DNA of 15,486 nucleotides. It comes from Bermanella sp034112345. Lineage in GTDB: Bacteria > Pseudomonadota > Gammaproteobacteria > Pseudomonadales > Oceanobacteraceae. The notes below the pieces were generated by a model that saw only the letters and a program-made list of their open reading frames with translations, was not told the DNA's origin and ran no database searches. Shown piece after piece: positions 8,272 to 15,065 of the stretch (the stretch's first letter is position 1; each line of letters begins with the position of its first letter). Location: assembly GCA_034112345.1 (NCBI GenBank), contig JAWUVN010000098.1, forward strand, positions 1 to 15,486, read 5' to 3'. Both the position numbers and the translations under genes were made by a program.

Positions 8272-8290
8272 TTAGTCGAACCTAGACTAA
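8272..8290. promoter_or_regulatory. Inverted repeat on the porin side of the divergent promoter region
   Basis: TTAGTC (8272-8277) and GACTAA (8285-8290) are perfect inverted arms 7 bp apart, and TAGAC occurs at 8283-8287. It resembles but does not equal the acs-side site (TTAGAC/GTCTAA). It lies about 95-110 bp before the porin start and may be a variant site for the same regulator. Confidence 0.35.
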
Positions 8291-8383
8291 GGGTTAATAT
8301 CTACAAAACACGCTTCAAAGTAATACTGGTTATGTAACAAAAGCTTTTATAAAAAGCATAACAACAACCCGAAGAGGGGAAAT

Positions 8384-9550
8384 ATGATGATAAAGCGTAA
8401 TAAACTCGCCCTAGCGTGCACTCTGGGACTGGCCACTCTGGCTGCACCTACCATGGCAGAAACCACATATTCATTTGGTGGTTTTGTAAAATTCGATGCT
8501 ATTTTTAGCCAGTACTCAGAAAAAGAAAGACACGGCGGTATTGGCGATGACTTTTTAATACCTTCTACTATTGGAACGGGTGATGGTTCTGGTGGTGGTG
8601 ATTATGTATTTGATTCTCATACAAAACACAGTCGCTTAAACTTTAAGACCTTAACCGATACCGATGCCGGCAAAGTAAAGTCATTTATCGAAGTTGACTT
8701 TAACGGTGGCGCAGATGAACGCTTAACGAACCAAGCTTCTAATGGCTTACGTCACGCCTTTGTTAGTTTAACCCAAGAGGACGGTTCGTCTATTTTAACG
8801 GGTCAAACTTGGAGTACCTTTTTCAATACTGGAGTATTACCTGAGGCTGTAGATTTTGTTGGCCCAACTTCTGGCTCTATCTTTATTCGCCAACCACAAG
8901 TGCGCTACACAATGCCAATGGCGGGTGGCAAAGTGATGGTTGCGGCTGAAAATACGACATCTGGTTTTTATAATGCAGGCGCAGGCACAGATGATGACCT
9001 CACAAACGATATTGATACCAGTGTAATGCCTGACTTAATTGCTCGCTTTGATTCTAAAGCCGGTGCATTAAGCTACAGCGCAGCCGTTCTTCTACGCCAA
9101 ATTAGTTTCAGCCCAGACGAGCAAGAAAACGGTGTTGCGGTTACCTTCAGTGGTAAATATGCATTTGATAATGGCGATGATCTTAAGTTCATGATGAGCA
9201 GTGGTAACCTTGGTCGCTATATTGCTTTGAACGCGTATCGTGATGGCGGCCTTCAAGCTGACGGAAGCATTGAACTAAATAGTGTAACCGGTGGTTTTGT
9301 TGCTTATAAACATAACTGGAATGAAAAACTTCGTTCTACTGCTATGTATGCTTTTTCTGAAGCAGACAACGATGAAAACATTGTTGCCGATGCAAATAAA
9401 TCGGCCAGTAATATTAATCTCAACCTAATGTACTCTCCGACTAAAAGTCTAACTTTTGGTGCTGAATACTTAATGGCCAACCTTGAAACAGACAGTGGTG
9501 CAGACGGCGATCTAAACCGTGTTCAATTCACAAGTAAGTGGGCTTTTTAA
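8384..9550 (+). CDS. DcaP-like outer-membrane porin
   Basis: A 388-aa outer-membrane beta-barrel protein. Residues 1-25 are a clear Sec signal peptide (MMIKR charged start, hydrophobic core, cleavage after APTMA). The mature part opens with YSFGGFVKFDAIFSQY, which matches the first strand of DcaP-type trimeric porins; GQTWSTFF occurs near residues 140-147. The chain consists of alternating amphipathic strands and ends in phenylalanine (SKWAF), the usual outer-membrane assembly signal. DcaP relatives are linked to uptake of carboxylates and other anionic small molecules; the substrate here is not visible in sequence. The neighbours (divergent acs, downstream symporter) suggest short-chain carboxylates. 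The ATG at 8384 follows GAGGGG at good spacing; an ATG at 8387 is a less likely alternative. Confidence 0.82.
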   Translation: MMIKRNKLALACTLGLATLAAPTMAETTYSFGGFVKFDAIFSQYSEKERHGGIGDDFLIPSTIGTGDGSGGGDYVFDSHTKHSRLNFKTLTDTDAGKVKSFIEVDFNGGADERLTNQASNGLRHAFVSLTQEDGSSILTGQTWSTFFNTGVLPEAVDFVGPTSGSIFIRQPQVRYTMPMAGGKVMVAAENTTSGFYNAGAGTDDDLTNDIDTSVMPDLIARFDSKAGALSYSAAVLLRQISFSPDEQENGVAVTFSGKYAFDNGDDLKFMMSSGNLGRYIALNAYRDGGLQADGSIELNSVTGGFVAYKHNWNEKLRSTAMYAFSEADNDENIVADANKSASNINLNLMYSPTKSLTFGAEYLMANLETDSGADGDLNRVQFTSKWAF

Positions 9551-9578
9551 TCTAGTTAGCTTGTCATGACTTTACTTT

Positions 9579-9603
9579 GACCAAGGGGCGACCGACCTTG
9601 GTC
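9579..9603. repeat. Hairpin between porin and symporter genes
   Basis: GACCAAGG (9579-9586) and CCTTGGTC (9596-9603) are perfect 8-bp arms around a 9-nt loop, 28 bp after the porin stop. No T run follows, so it is not a standard intrinsic terminator. The right arm runs into the GGTCTAATAGC element, so it may be a regulatory site, an mRNA stem protecting the porin transcript, or both. Confidence 0.55.
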
Positions 9604-9610
9604 TAATAGC
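9600..9610 (+). promoter_or_regulatory. Candidate CrbR operator upstream of the symporter pair
   Basis: GGTCTAATAGC, 11 of 11 identical to the acs-side element (minus strand 8203-8193). Similarity continues downstream: 16 of 19 positions match over the 19 bases starting at 9600. It points toward the symporter genes, with its last base 60 bp before the DUF4212 start. It suggests the pair has its own CrbR-responsive promoter rather than only readthrough from the porin. Confidence 0.45.
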
Positions 9611-9669
9611 TCTTAAAGCAAAAAGTCTTTACAACTGATTAGGTAATCTGAATAGAAGGAGAGAATATA

Positions 9670-9936
9670 ATGGCGTTTAAATCGCAAGATGATGCAAAAG
9701 CCTACTGGAAAGAAAACGTTAGCTTAATGATTAAGCTATTAGTTGTTTGGTTTGCTGTGTCTTTTGGCTGCGGCATCTTACTGGTAGATGTATTGAATAC
9801 AATACAACTCGGTGGCTATAAGCTGGGCTTTTGGTTTGCTCAACAAGGATCCATCTATACGTTTGTCGTTTTAATTTTTGTATACACAAAAAAAATGGCA
9901 GCCCTTGATCGCAAATACGGCGTAGACGAAGAGTGA
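9670..9936 (+). CDS. DUF4212 small subunit of a sodium:solute symporter
   Basis: An 88-aa inner-membrane protein with two hydrophobic helices (about residues 19-40 and 60-72) and charged ends. It matches the DUF4212 / TIGR03647 family, the small partner encoded directly before VC_2705-type sodium:solute symporters. By position it plays the role that YjcH plays beside ActP in enterobacteria. The AYWKEN segment before the first helix and the short charged tail after the second helix are typical. The ribosome binding site AAGGAG lies 8 nt before the ATG at 9670. The stop is 11 nt before the large subunit's start, whose ribosome binding site overlaps the end of this gene, so the two are very probably co-translated. 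The biochemical role of the small subunit is not established. Confidence 0.85.
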   Translation: MAFKSQDDAKAYWKENVSLMIKLLVVWFAVSFGCGILLVDVLNTIQLGGYKLGFWFAQQGSIYTFVVLIFVYTKKMAALDRKYGVDEE

Positions 9937-9947
9937 GGTAGACCATT

Positions 9948-11678
9948 ATGGAATTACAAACATTAACCTACATTGGAGTAGGGTTAACCTTTGCGCTTTA
10001 TATCGGCATCGCCATATGGGCACGAGCAGGGTCAACAAAAGAGTTTTATGTGGCGGGTGGTGGTATACACCCGATAGCAAACGGGATGGCGACAGCCGCT
10101 GATTGGATGTCCGCTGCATCATTTATTTCAATGGCCGGTTTAATTGCCTTTATGGGATACGGTGGTTCAGTATTCTTAATGGGTTGGACGGGTGGCTTTG
10201 TTGTTTTAGCCATGCTACTTGCACCTTACTTGCGTAAATACGGTAAATTTACGGTACCTGAATTTATAGGCGATCGTTTTTATTCTCGTACAGCACGAAT
10301 TGTTGCGGTTGTGTGTTTAATTATTTGCTCGGTAACGTACGTTATTGGTCAAATGAAAGGCATCGGCGTAGCGTTCTCGCGCTTCTTAGAAGTAAGCTAC
10401 GATGTAGGCTTATTGATTGGTATGTGTATTGTATTCTTTTATGCAGTGCTAGGCGGAATGAAGGGCATTACTTATACGCAGATCGCTCAATACTGTGTAT
10501 TAATTCTTGCGTACACCATTCCAGCTGTATTTATTTCCCTAAACTTAACAGGCAATCCTTTCCCGCAATTAGGGCTGGGTAGCACGCTTGCAGGCAGTGA
10601 AGTGTATTTACTCGATCGATTAGATCAGGTGGTAACCGAGCTGGGCTTTATGGAATACACCACTAGCGTTCGACTAAGTACTGTGAATATGTTTGCTTAT
10701 ACCCTTTCTCTTATGATTGGTACTGCAGGCTTACCTCATGTAATTATTCGTTTCTTTACTGTACCAAGCGTAAAAGATGCACGTTCTTCAGCTGGGTGGG
10801 CATTAGTATTTATTTCTATCCTTTATACAACTGCTCCGGCTGTTGCTGGCATGGCCCGTTTAAATCTAATTAACACCATTGAACCAACTCAAGGTGAAAA
10901 CCTAGTTTACGATGAGCGTCCACAATGGTTTAAAAATTGGGAAAAAACTGGATTACTTAAGTTTGAAGATAAAAACGGTGATGGGAAAATCCAATACACT
11001 GCAAGTAAAGACACCAACGAAATGGTTAAAGTGGATCGCGACATAATGGTGTTAGCGAACCCTGAAATTGCACAGCTTCCTAACTGGGTAATAGCATTGA
11101 TTGCAGCCGGTGGTCTTGCTGCAGCACTTTCAACCGCTGCGGGCTTATTACTTGCTATTGCATCTTCTATTTCTCATGATTTATTAAAGGGCGTATTTAT
11201 GCCTCACATCACAGAGAAACAAGAACTGCGAGCCAGTCGTATTGCCATGGCAGGGGCTATAGGTGTCGCCGGTTACCTTGGCTTCAATCCTCCTGACTTT
11301 GCTGCTGGTACAGTGGCACTGGCCTTTGGTTTAGCTGCTTCGTCTATTTTCCCTGCACTTATGATGGGTATATTTAGCAAGCGCATTAATAAAGAAGGTG
11401 CCATTGCCGGTATGATTGCAGGTATCACAATCACACTGCTGTATGTTTTCCAACACAAAGGCGTTATGTTTGTTGCGGATACATCGTTCTTAGGTGATAT
11501 GACTCCTAACTGGTTCTTAGGCATCGAACCTAATGCATTTGGTGCAGTGGGTGCGCTGGTTAACTTTACAGTTGCCTTCTTTGTATCACGTGTTACACAA
11601 GCACCTCCTCAAGAGATCCAAGATCTTGTTGAACACATCCGTGTACCTTGCGGTGTTGAATCAGCTCAAGATCACTAG
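9948..11678 (+). CDS. ActP-like sodium:solute symporter, VC_2705 subfamily (probable acetate uptake)
   Basis: A 576-aa inner-membrane symporter of the SSS/SLC5 family with about 13 hydrophobic segments. Early motifs such as EFYVAGGGIHP, ATAADWMSAASFISMAG and the GLAAALSTAAGLLLAI segment (about residues 388-403) are typical of ActP-like carriers. Pairing with DUF4212 places it in the TIGR03648 (VC_2705) subfamily rather than beside E. coli ActP proper, so the symbol actP is withheld. Between two membrane segments (residues about 305-370) lies a long hydrophilic insertion that includes DKNGDGKIQYTA (341-352), closely resembling an EF-hand calcium loop. Acetate as substrate is inferred from acs, crbS and crbR in the same locus; related carboxylates are possible. 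The ATG at 9948 is preceded by GAGG. A strong terminator follows the gene. Confidence 0.9.
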   Translation: MELQTLTYIGVGLTFALYIGIAIWARAGSTKEFYVAGGGIHPIANGMATAADWMSAASFISMAGLIAFMGYGGSVFLMGWTGGFVVLAMLLAPYLRKYGKFTVPEFIGDRFYSRTARIVAVVCLIICSVTYVIGQMKGIGVAFSRFLEVSYDVGLLIGMCIVFFYAVLGGMKGITYTQIAQYCVLILAYTIPAVFISLNLTGNPFPQLGLGSTLAGSEVYLLDRLDQVVTELGFMEYTTSVRLSTVNMFAYTLSLMIGTAGLPHVIIRFFTVPSVKDARSSAGWALVFISILYTTAPAVAGMARLNLINTIEPTQGENLVYDERPQWFKNWEKTGLLKFEDKNGDGKIQYTASKDTNEMVKVDRDIMVLANPEIAQLPNWVIALIAAGGLAAALSTAAGLLLAIASSISHDLLKGVFMPHITEKQELRASRIAMAGAIGVAGYLGFNPPDFAAGTVALAFGLAASSIFPALMMGIFSKRINKEGAIAGMIAGITITLLYVFQHKGVMFVADTSFLGDMTPNWFLGIEPNAFGAVGALVNFTVAFFVSRVTQAPPQEIQDLVEHIRVPCGVESAQDH

Positions 11679-11693
11679 CTGTTAATAAAAACA

Positions 11694-11722
11694 CAGTGCT
11701 GATTTTCAGCACTGCTGTTTTT
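11694..11722 (+). terminator. Intrinsic terminator after the symporter, directly before the next gene's ribosome binding site
   Basis: CAGTGCTGA (11694-11702), a TTT loop, TCAGCACTG (11706-11714), then CTGTTTTT: a perfect 9-bp stem followed by a T run. The stem can extend, after one bulged C, by pairing the upstream A-rich AAAAACA with TGTTTTT, so it may act in both directions. AGGAG of the next gene starts two bases after the T run. Confidence 0.85.
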
Positions 11723-11733
11723 CAGGAGTAAAT

Positions 11734-12234
11734 ATGAATATTTTAAAAAACAAACACTTTGTTGTCGCTTTACTGGTCGCCCCTATTCTTGCGTTAATCA
11801 GTTACTTCTCGGTTGATGCTGCTGTATCGGAAAAACCTCACGCGGCAAAATCAGGCTCTGAATATCAACTGGTCGAAAAACCAAATTGCAGATACAGCAG
11901 CGGACACTGCCAATTAAAGAATGGTGACTTTGAATTAGAACTAAAAGGCACATGGCAAGATGATGTGCACTTACAACTTGAATTAGAATCTGAATTTCCA
12001 CTAGAAGGTGTTGTAGCCGTTCAAATTGATCCAACTGACTCTCAAGCTATTCCAGCTCAAATGATTGCATTAAACGATAGCCGTACTCGCTGGGGAATGA
12101 CTCTAGTTAACCCTTCGATCGAACAAAGCCGAATTCGCTTAGCTGCTTCAAGTAACAAAACTTTATACTACGGCGATGCAGGATTAGCCTTTGTTGATTA
12201 CCACACTACCTTTGATGATGACTTTAGACAGTAA
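11734..12234 (+). CDS. Unrecognised membrane-anchored or secreted protein
   Basis: A 166-aa protein I do not recognise. Residues 8-27 form one hydrophobic helix after a short basic start, so it is either an N-terminal membrane anchor or a signal peptide with a cleavage site near residues 28-31. The rest is soluble and presumably periplasmic. It has two cysteines close together (C52 and C59, in NCRYSSGHC) that could form a disulfide, followed by a region rich in alternating hydrophobic residues suggesting a beta-sandwich, and an acidic tail (TTFDDDFRQ). The ribosome binding site AGGAG lies 5 nt before the ATG. It starts 11 nt after a terminator's T run and ends 14 nt before the CBS/DUF294 gene, so it is the first gene of that run. 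A role in acetate transport or its control is only a guess from position. Confidence 0.75.
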   Translation: MNILKNKHFVVALLVAPILALISYFSVDAAVSEKPHAAKSGSEYQLVEKPNCRYSSGHCQLKNGDFELELKGTWQDDVHLQLELESEFPLEGVVAVQIDPTDSQAIPAQMIALNDSRTRWGMTLVNPSIEQSRIRLAASSNKTLYYGDAGLAFVDYHTTFDDDFRQ

Positions 12235-12248
12235 ATGATGAGCATAGT

Positions 12249-14120
12249 ATGAATACACCGGTTAATAATGAACACAGTGCAAATCCAGAGCTATCAAGTC
12301 TCCTAGATTTTTTAAAAGACTGTATTCCATTTGATGAATTACCTGAGTCAGAGTTAGGTGCATTATTAACTAAAATTGAAATAAGTTATTATCGTAAAGG
12401 TACCGTCTTTGAATATACACAAGGAGACGGTGGTCTAAGAATAATACGCAGCGGCGCTGCAGAATTAAGAGACAAAGACGACCGATTAGTGGATCGATTA
12501 GGAGAAACCGTTAGTTTTAATTTAATGGGACTTAATGCTGAGAAACCAGGCATAAAAGCAACATTGATCGAAGATTCACTGATTTATTTAATCCCCGAAA
12601 GTTACTACCAAGAAATACGTAAACGCAATCGTATTTTTGACCGATTTTTTCATAGCCAACGCAGCCGAAGAGTTCGTCGAGCAGCGCGCCATGAACCTAA
12701 CCCTCATGAAATGATGCGTTTAGTTAAAGATGTCATGAGCAGCACCGTTTTATCCATCCCACCTTCTAGTACGATTCAGCAAGCCGCTGAAAAAATGTCT
12801 GAGCGCCGACTCTCCTCTGTTTTGATTATGGATAATGACCACTTACTAGGCATCGTTACAGATAGAGATATACGATCCAGAGCAGTTGCACCAGGTTTAG
12901 ACTTAAATCTTTCTGTTAATCATATAATGACCAAAGATCCTGAAACCATACTTCCTCAGGCAACTCTATTTGATGCCACTTTATTTATGACGCAACATGG
13001 TTATCACCATATTCCCGTTATGGATCAAGGTACACTTAAAGGAATTGTAACGTCTTCTGACCTAATGCTTGCAAGACAAGATGATCCAATATTTTTAGTC
13101 CAACATATTGGAAGGCAACATGACCCACATGCTTTAAAAGACGTTATTCAATCATTACCAAATTTAATGGTCCAATGGATAAACTCTGGAATACGCGCAC
13201 ATCAACTTAGCCATATTTTAACGGCCATAAGCGATGCTATTACAATACGCTTAATTGAATTAACCATAGAAGATATTGGTAAGCCTCCCGTGCCCTTTTG
13301 TTGGCTAGGATTTGGCTCTCAAGGTAGAAAGGAGCAACTTCTCAATGCAGATCAAGATAATGGCCTATTAATCAGCAACGATTTAAAAGAAGCAGATAAA
13401 GCATGGTTTGAAGTGCTTGCTACGCGCGTCTGTGACGGCCTCAATGAATGCGGCTATATATACTGCCCTGGTAATATTATGGCCGTTAATGATAAATGGC
13501 GCCAACCTTTATCGATATGGCAATCAACCGTTGATAAATGGACAGTAAGCCCTACGCCTCATGCCGTTATGCACACAAGTATCTTTTTTGATTTACGCTC
13601 TATCTATGGAGATAAATCTCTTTGTCGAGACCTACAATCACACATGCTTGAAAAAGCCAGCAGCAACAGTATTTTCTTAGCAGCACTTGCACAAAATGTT
13701 TTAAGCTCTGAACCACCTATGGGTATATTTAGGCGCTTTGTAGTTGAGCGTAACGGTGATCATGTAGATGAATTGGACTTAAAGAAACGTGGCATATTAC
13801 CGATTATAGATTTAGTTCGATTACATTCACTGGCCAATTCGATCACTGAAGTGAACACATTGGACCGGTTAAATGCACTGGTAAAATGCAAAGCAATGAC
13901 GATTGAAGACAGTCGAAACATGCAAGATGCTCTCAGAGTAATAATGCAACTACGTACACAACATCAGGCCACTCAAATAACAAAAGGCGAGCAGCCTAAT
14001 AATTACATTGATCCAAATAACCTTTCAAAAATCATGAGAAAACAAATCAAGGATGCATTCAGTATTGTTATGGATGCCCAACAAGCTGTCAAAATTAACT
14101 ACAGACAAGGCATGGGTTAA
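12249..14120 (+). CDS. Cyclic-nucleotide-binding-like / CBS pair / DUF294 nucleotidyltransferase protein
   Basis: A 623-aa cytoplasmic multidomain protein. Residues about 15-145 resemble a cyclic-nucleotide-binding (cupin-like) domain, but the phosphate-binding cassette is degenerate: no GE-x-A...R-S/T-A, instead LMGLNAEKPGIKAT. Residues about 158-282 are two CBS motifs (DVMSSTVLSI...GIVTDRDI and HIMTKDPETI...GIVTSSDL), which usually bind adenine nucleotides. Residues about 310-450 are a DUF294 nucleotidyltransferase-like domain with GSQGRKEQ (356-363) and the acidic pair D368/D370 in NADQDN, related to GlnD/GlnE catalytic domains. The C-terminal part (about 480-620) fits the DUF294 C-terminal helical domain. 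Such genes commonly sit beside ActP-like symporters and an exonuclease gene. The catalytic residues appear intact, but substrate and target protein are unknown; regulation of the transporter by nucleotide status is inference. It starts 14 nt after the preceding gene with a weak ribosome binding site. Confidence 0.88.
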   Translation: MNTPVNNEHSANPELSSLLDFLKDCIPFDELPESELGALLTKIEISYYRKGTVFEYTQGDGGLRIIRSGAAELRDKDDRLVDRLGETVSFNLMGLNAEKPGIKATLIEDSLIYLIPESYYQEIRKRNRIFDRFFHSQRSRRVRRAARHEPNPHEMMRLVKDVMSSTVLSIPPSSTIQQAAEKMSERRLSSVLIMDNDHLLGIVTDRDIRSRAVAPGLDLNLSVNHIMTKDPETILPQATLFDATLFMTQHGYHHIPVMDQGTLKGIVTSSDLMLARQDDPIFLVQHIGRQHDPHALKDVIQSLPNLMVQWINSGIRAHQLSHILTAISDAITIRLIELTIEDIGKPPVPFCWLGFGSQGRKEQLLNADQDNGLLISNDLKEADKAWFEVLATRVCDGLNECGYIYCPGNIMAVNDKWRQPLSIWQSTVDKWTVSPTPHAVMHTSIFFDLRSIYGDKSLCRDLQSHMLEKASSNSIFLAALAQNVLSSEPPMGIFRRFVVERNGDHVDELDLKKRGILPIIDLVRLHSLANSITEVNTLDRLNALVKCKAMTIEDSRNMQDALRVIMQLRTQHQATQITKGEQPNNYIDPNNLSKIMRKQIKDAFSIVMDAQQAVKINYRQGMG

Positions 14121-14122
14121 TC

Positions 14123-14818
14123 ATGTTCGGAGCTGCTTCGGTACAATATATTTCTAGAACTTTTTACTTATTAAGAAATGCATTTATTAGTAAAAACGAA
14201 CAGTTTCATTTATTAAAAGATTGCTGGTCAAAATCAAATATCAAATCATCAAAGTTATGGAGTGATTGTGATTTTTTAGTTGTAGACCTTGAAATGTCGT
14301 CTCTTGATGTTAATACAGGCGAAATTCTAAGTATTGGCTGGGTGATAGTGAAAGGTGAAAGAGTTCAATTAGATTCAGCTGAACATCATGTTATACATTC
14401 TAACCTAGGCGTTGGTCAAAGCGCCACCATTCACCAATTAAGAGATTGTGAAATTGAACAAGGCCTAAGCATTACCGCAATCTCTGAACGGTTTCTAAAA
14501 GTCGCTGAAAATAAGGTATTGGTTTTTCATCACGCTCATTTAGATATGGCATTTTTGAATAAAGCATCCAAAGCAATTTACGGAGCTCCACTTCTGTTGC
14601 TGACTGCTGATACATTGATGTTAGAAAAAAATAAATTAATACGACAAAAAGGGCACATTCCACAAGGAGAGCTTAGACTGGCTGCTTGTAGAGAACGATA
14701 TAATCTTCCGCTTTACCCCGCTCACAATGCCTTGATGGATGCTATAGCGACCTCTGAACTCTTGATCGCTATAGCAACCTATAAAGGTAAGCAGACAACC
14801 CTTAAAGAATTATTATAA
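14123..14818 (+). CDS. DEDDh-type 3'-5' exonuclease (DnaQ-like)
   Basis: A 231-aa nuclease of the DEDDh family, like the DNA polymerase III epsilon proofreading subunit. All five catalytic residues can be placed: D55 and E57 in VVDLEMSS, D141 in FHHAHLDMAFL, and H201 with D206 in PAHNALMDA. The first 50 residues are an extension before the exonuclease fold with no clear motif. There is no clamp-binding or polymerase-binding region that would make it a replicative proofreading subunit. It begins 2 nt after the CBS/DUF294 stop, so translational coupling is likely, and no strong ribosome binding site is seen. The substrate (DNA, RNA or a nucleotide) is not known for this ActP-linked group. The 3' end converges on the next gene with a 7-nt gap and no visible terminator. 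Confidence 0.9.
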   Translation: MFGAASVQYISRTFYLLRNAFISKNEQFHLLKDCWSKSNIKSSKLWSDCDFLVVDLEMSSLDVNTGEILSIGWVIVKGERVQLDSAEHHVIHSNLGVGQSATIHQLRDCEIEQGLSITAISERFLKVAENKVLVFHHAHLDMAFLNKASKAIYGAPLLLLTADTLMLEKNKLIRQKGHIPQGELRLAACRERYNLPLYPAHNALMDAIATSELLIAIATYKGKQTTLKELL

Positions 14819-14825
14819 GAACAGA

Positions 14826-15065
14826 TTAAGCTGGGTTTACCATTTTGGCCAGGTCGAATAAATGTTCCACCGCTTCTTTACCCAAGTTTGTTAAGTATCC
14901 TCCATCAGCTTGAGTCACAATACCTTTTTCAAATAAACGCTTGGTTGCATTTACATCGCTCTCTGATGCCTTATGACCATGAACCTTTATACCCTCTTGC
15001 AAAGTATGTTCGTTAAATAAAGATAATATGGCCATTTCTTCTAAAAATTCTTGATCCAATTTCAT
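14826..15065 (-). CDS. TIGR02647-family small conserved protein
   Basis: A 79-aa soluble protein. It matches my memory of the TIGR02647 family of short gammaproteobacterial proteins, with the pattern EEMAILSLFN, LQEGIKVH, AxxRLFEKGIVTQADGGYLTxLGxEAxEH. The helical pattern with a central LFEKGIVTQADGGYLTNLG resembles a winged-helix core, and such proteins are often labelled putative DNA-binding, but function is not established. The ATG at 15063-15065 has AGGA at suitable spacing (GAGGAAATAGAC). It is convergent with the exonuclease gene and appears to be a separate transcription unit with no visible link to acetate metabolism. Confidence 0.82.
   Translation of the reverse strand: MKLDQEFLEEMAILSLFNEHTLQEGIKVHGHKASESDVNATKRLFEKGIVTQADGGYLTNLGKEAVEHLFDLAKMVNPA

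Noticed and set aside
9579..9606. Intrinsic terminator after the porin
   Set aside because: The stem is good, but TCTAATAGC follows instead of a T run, so standard rho-independent termination is unlikely.
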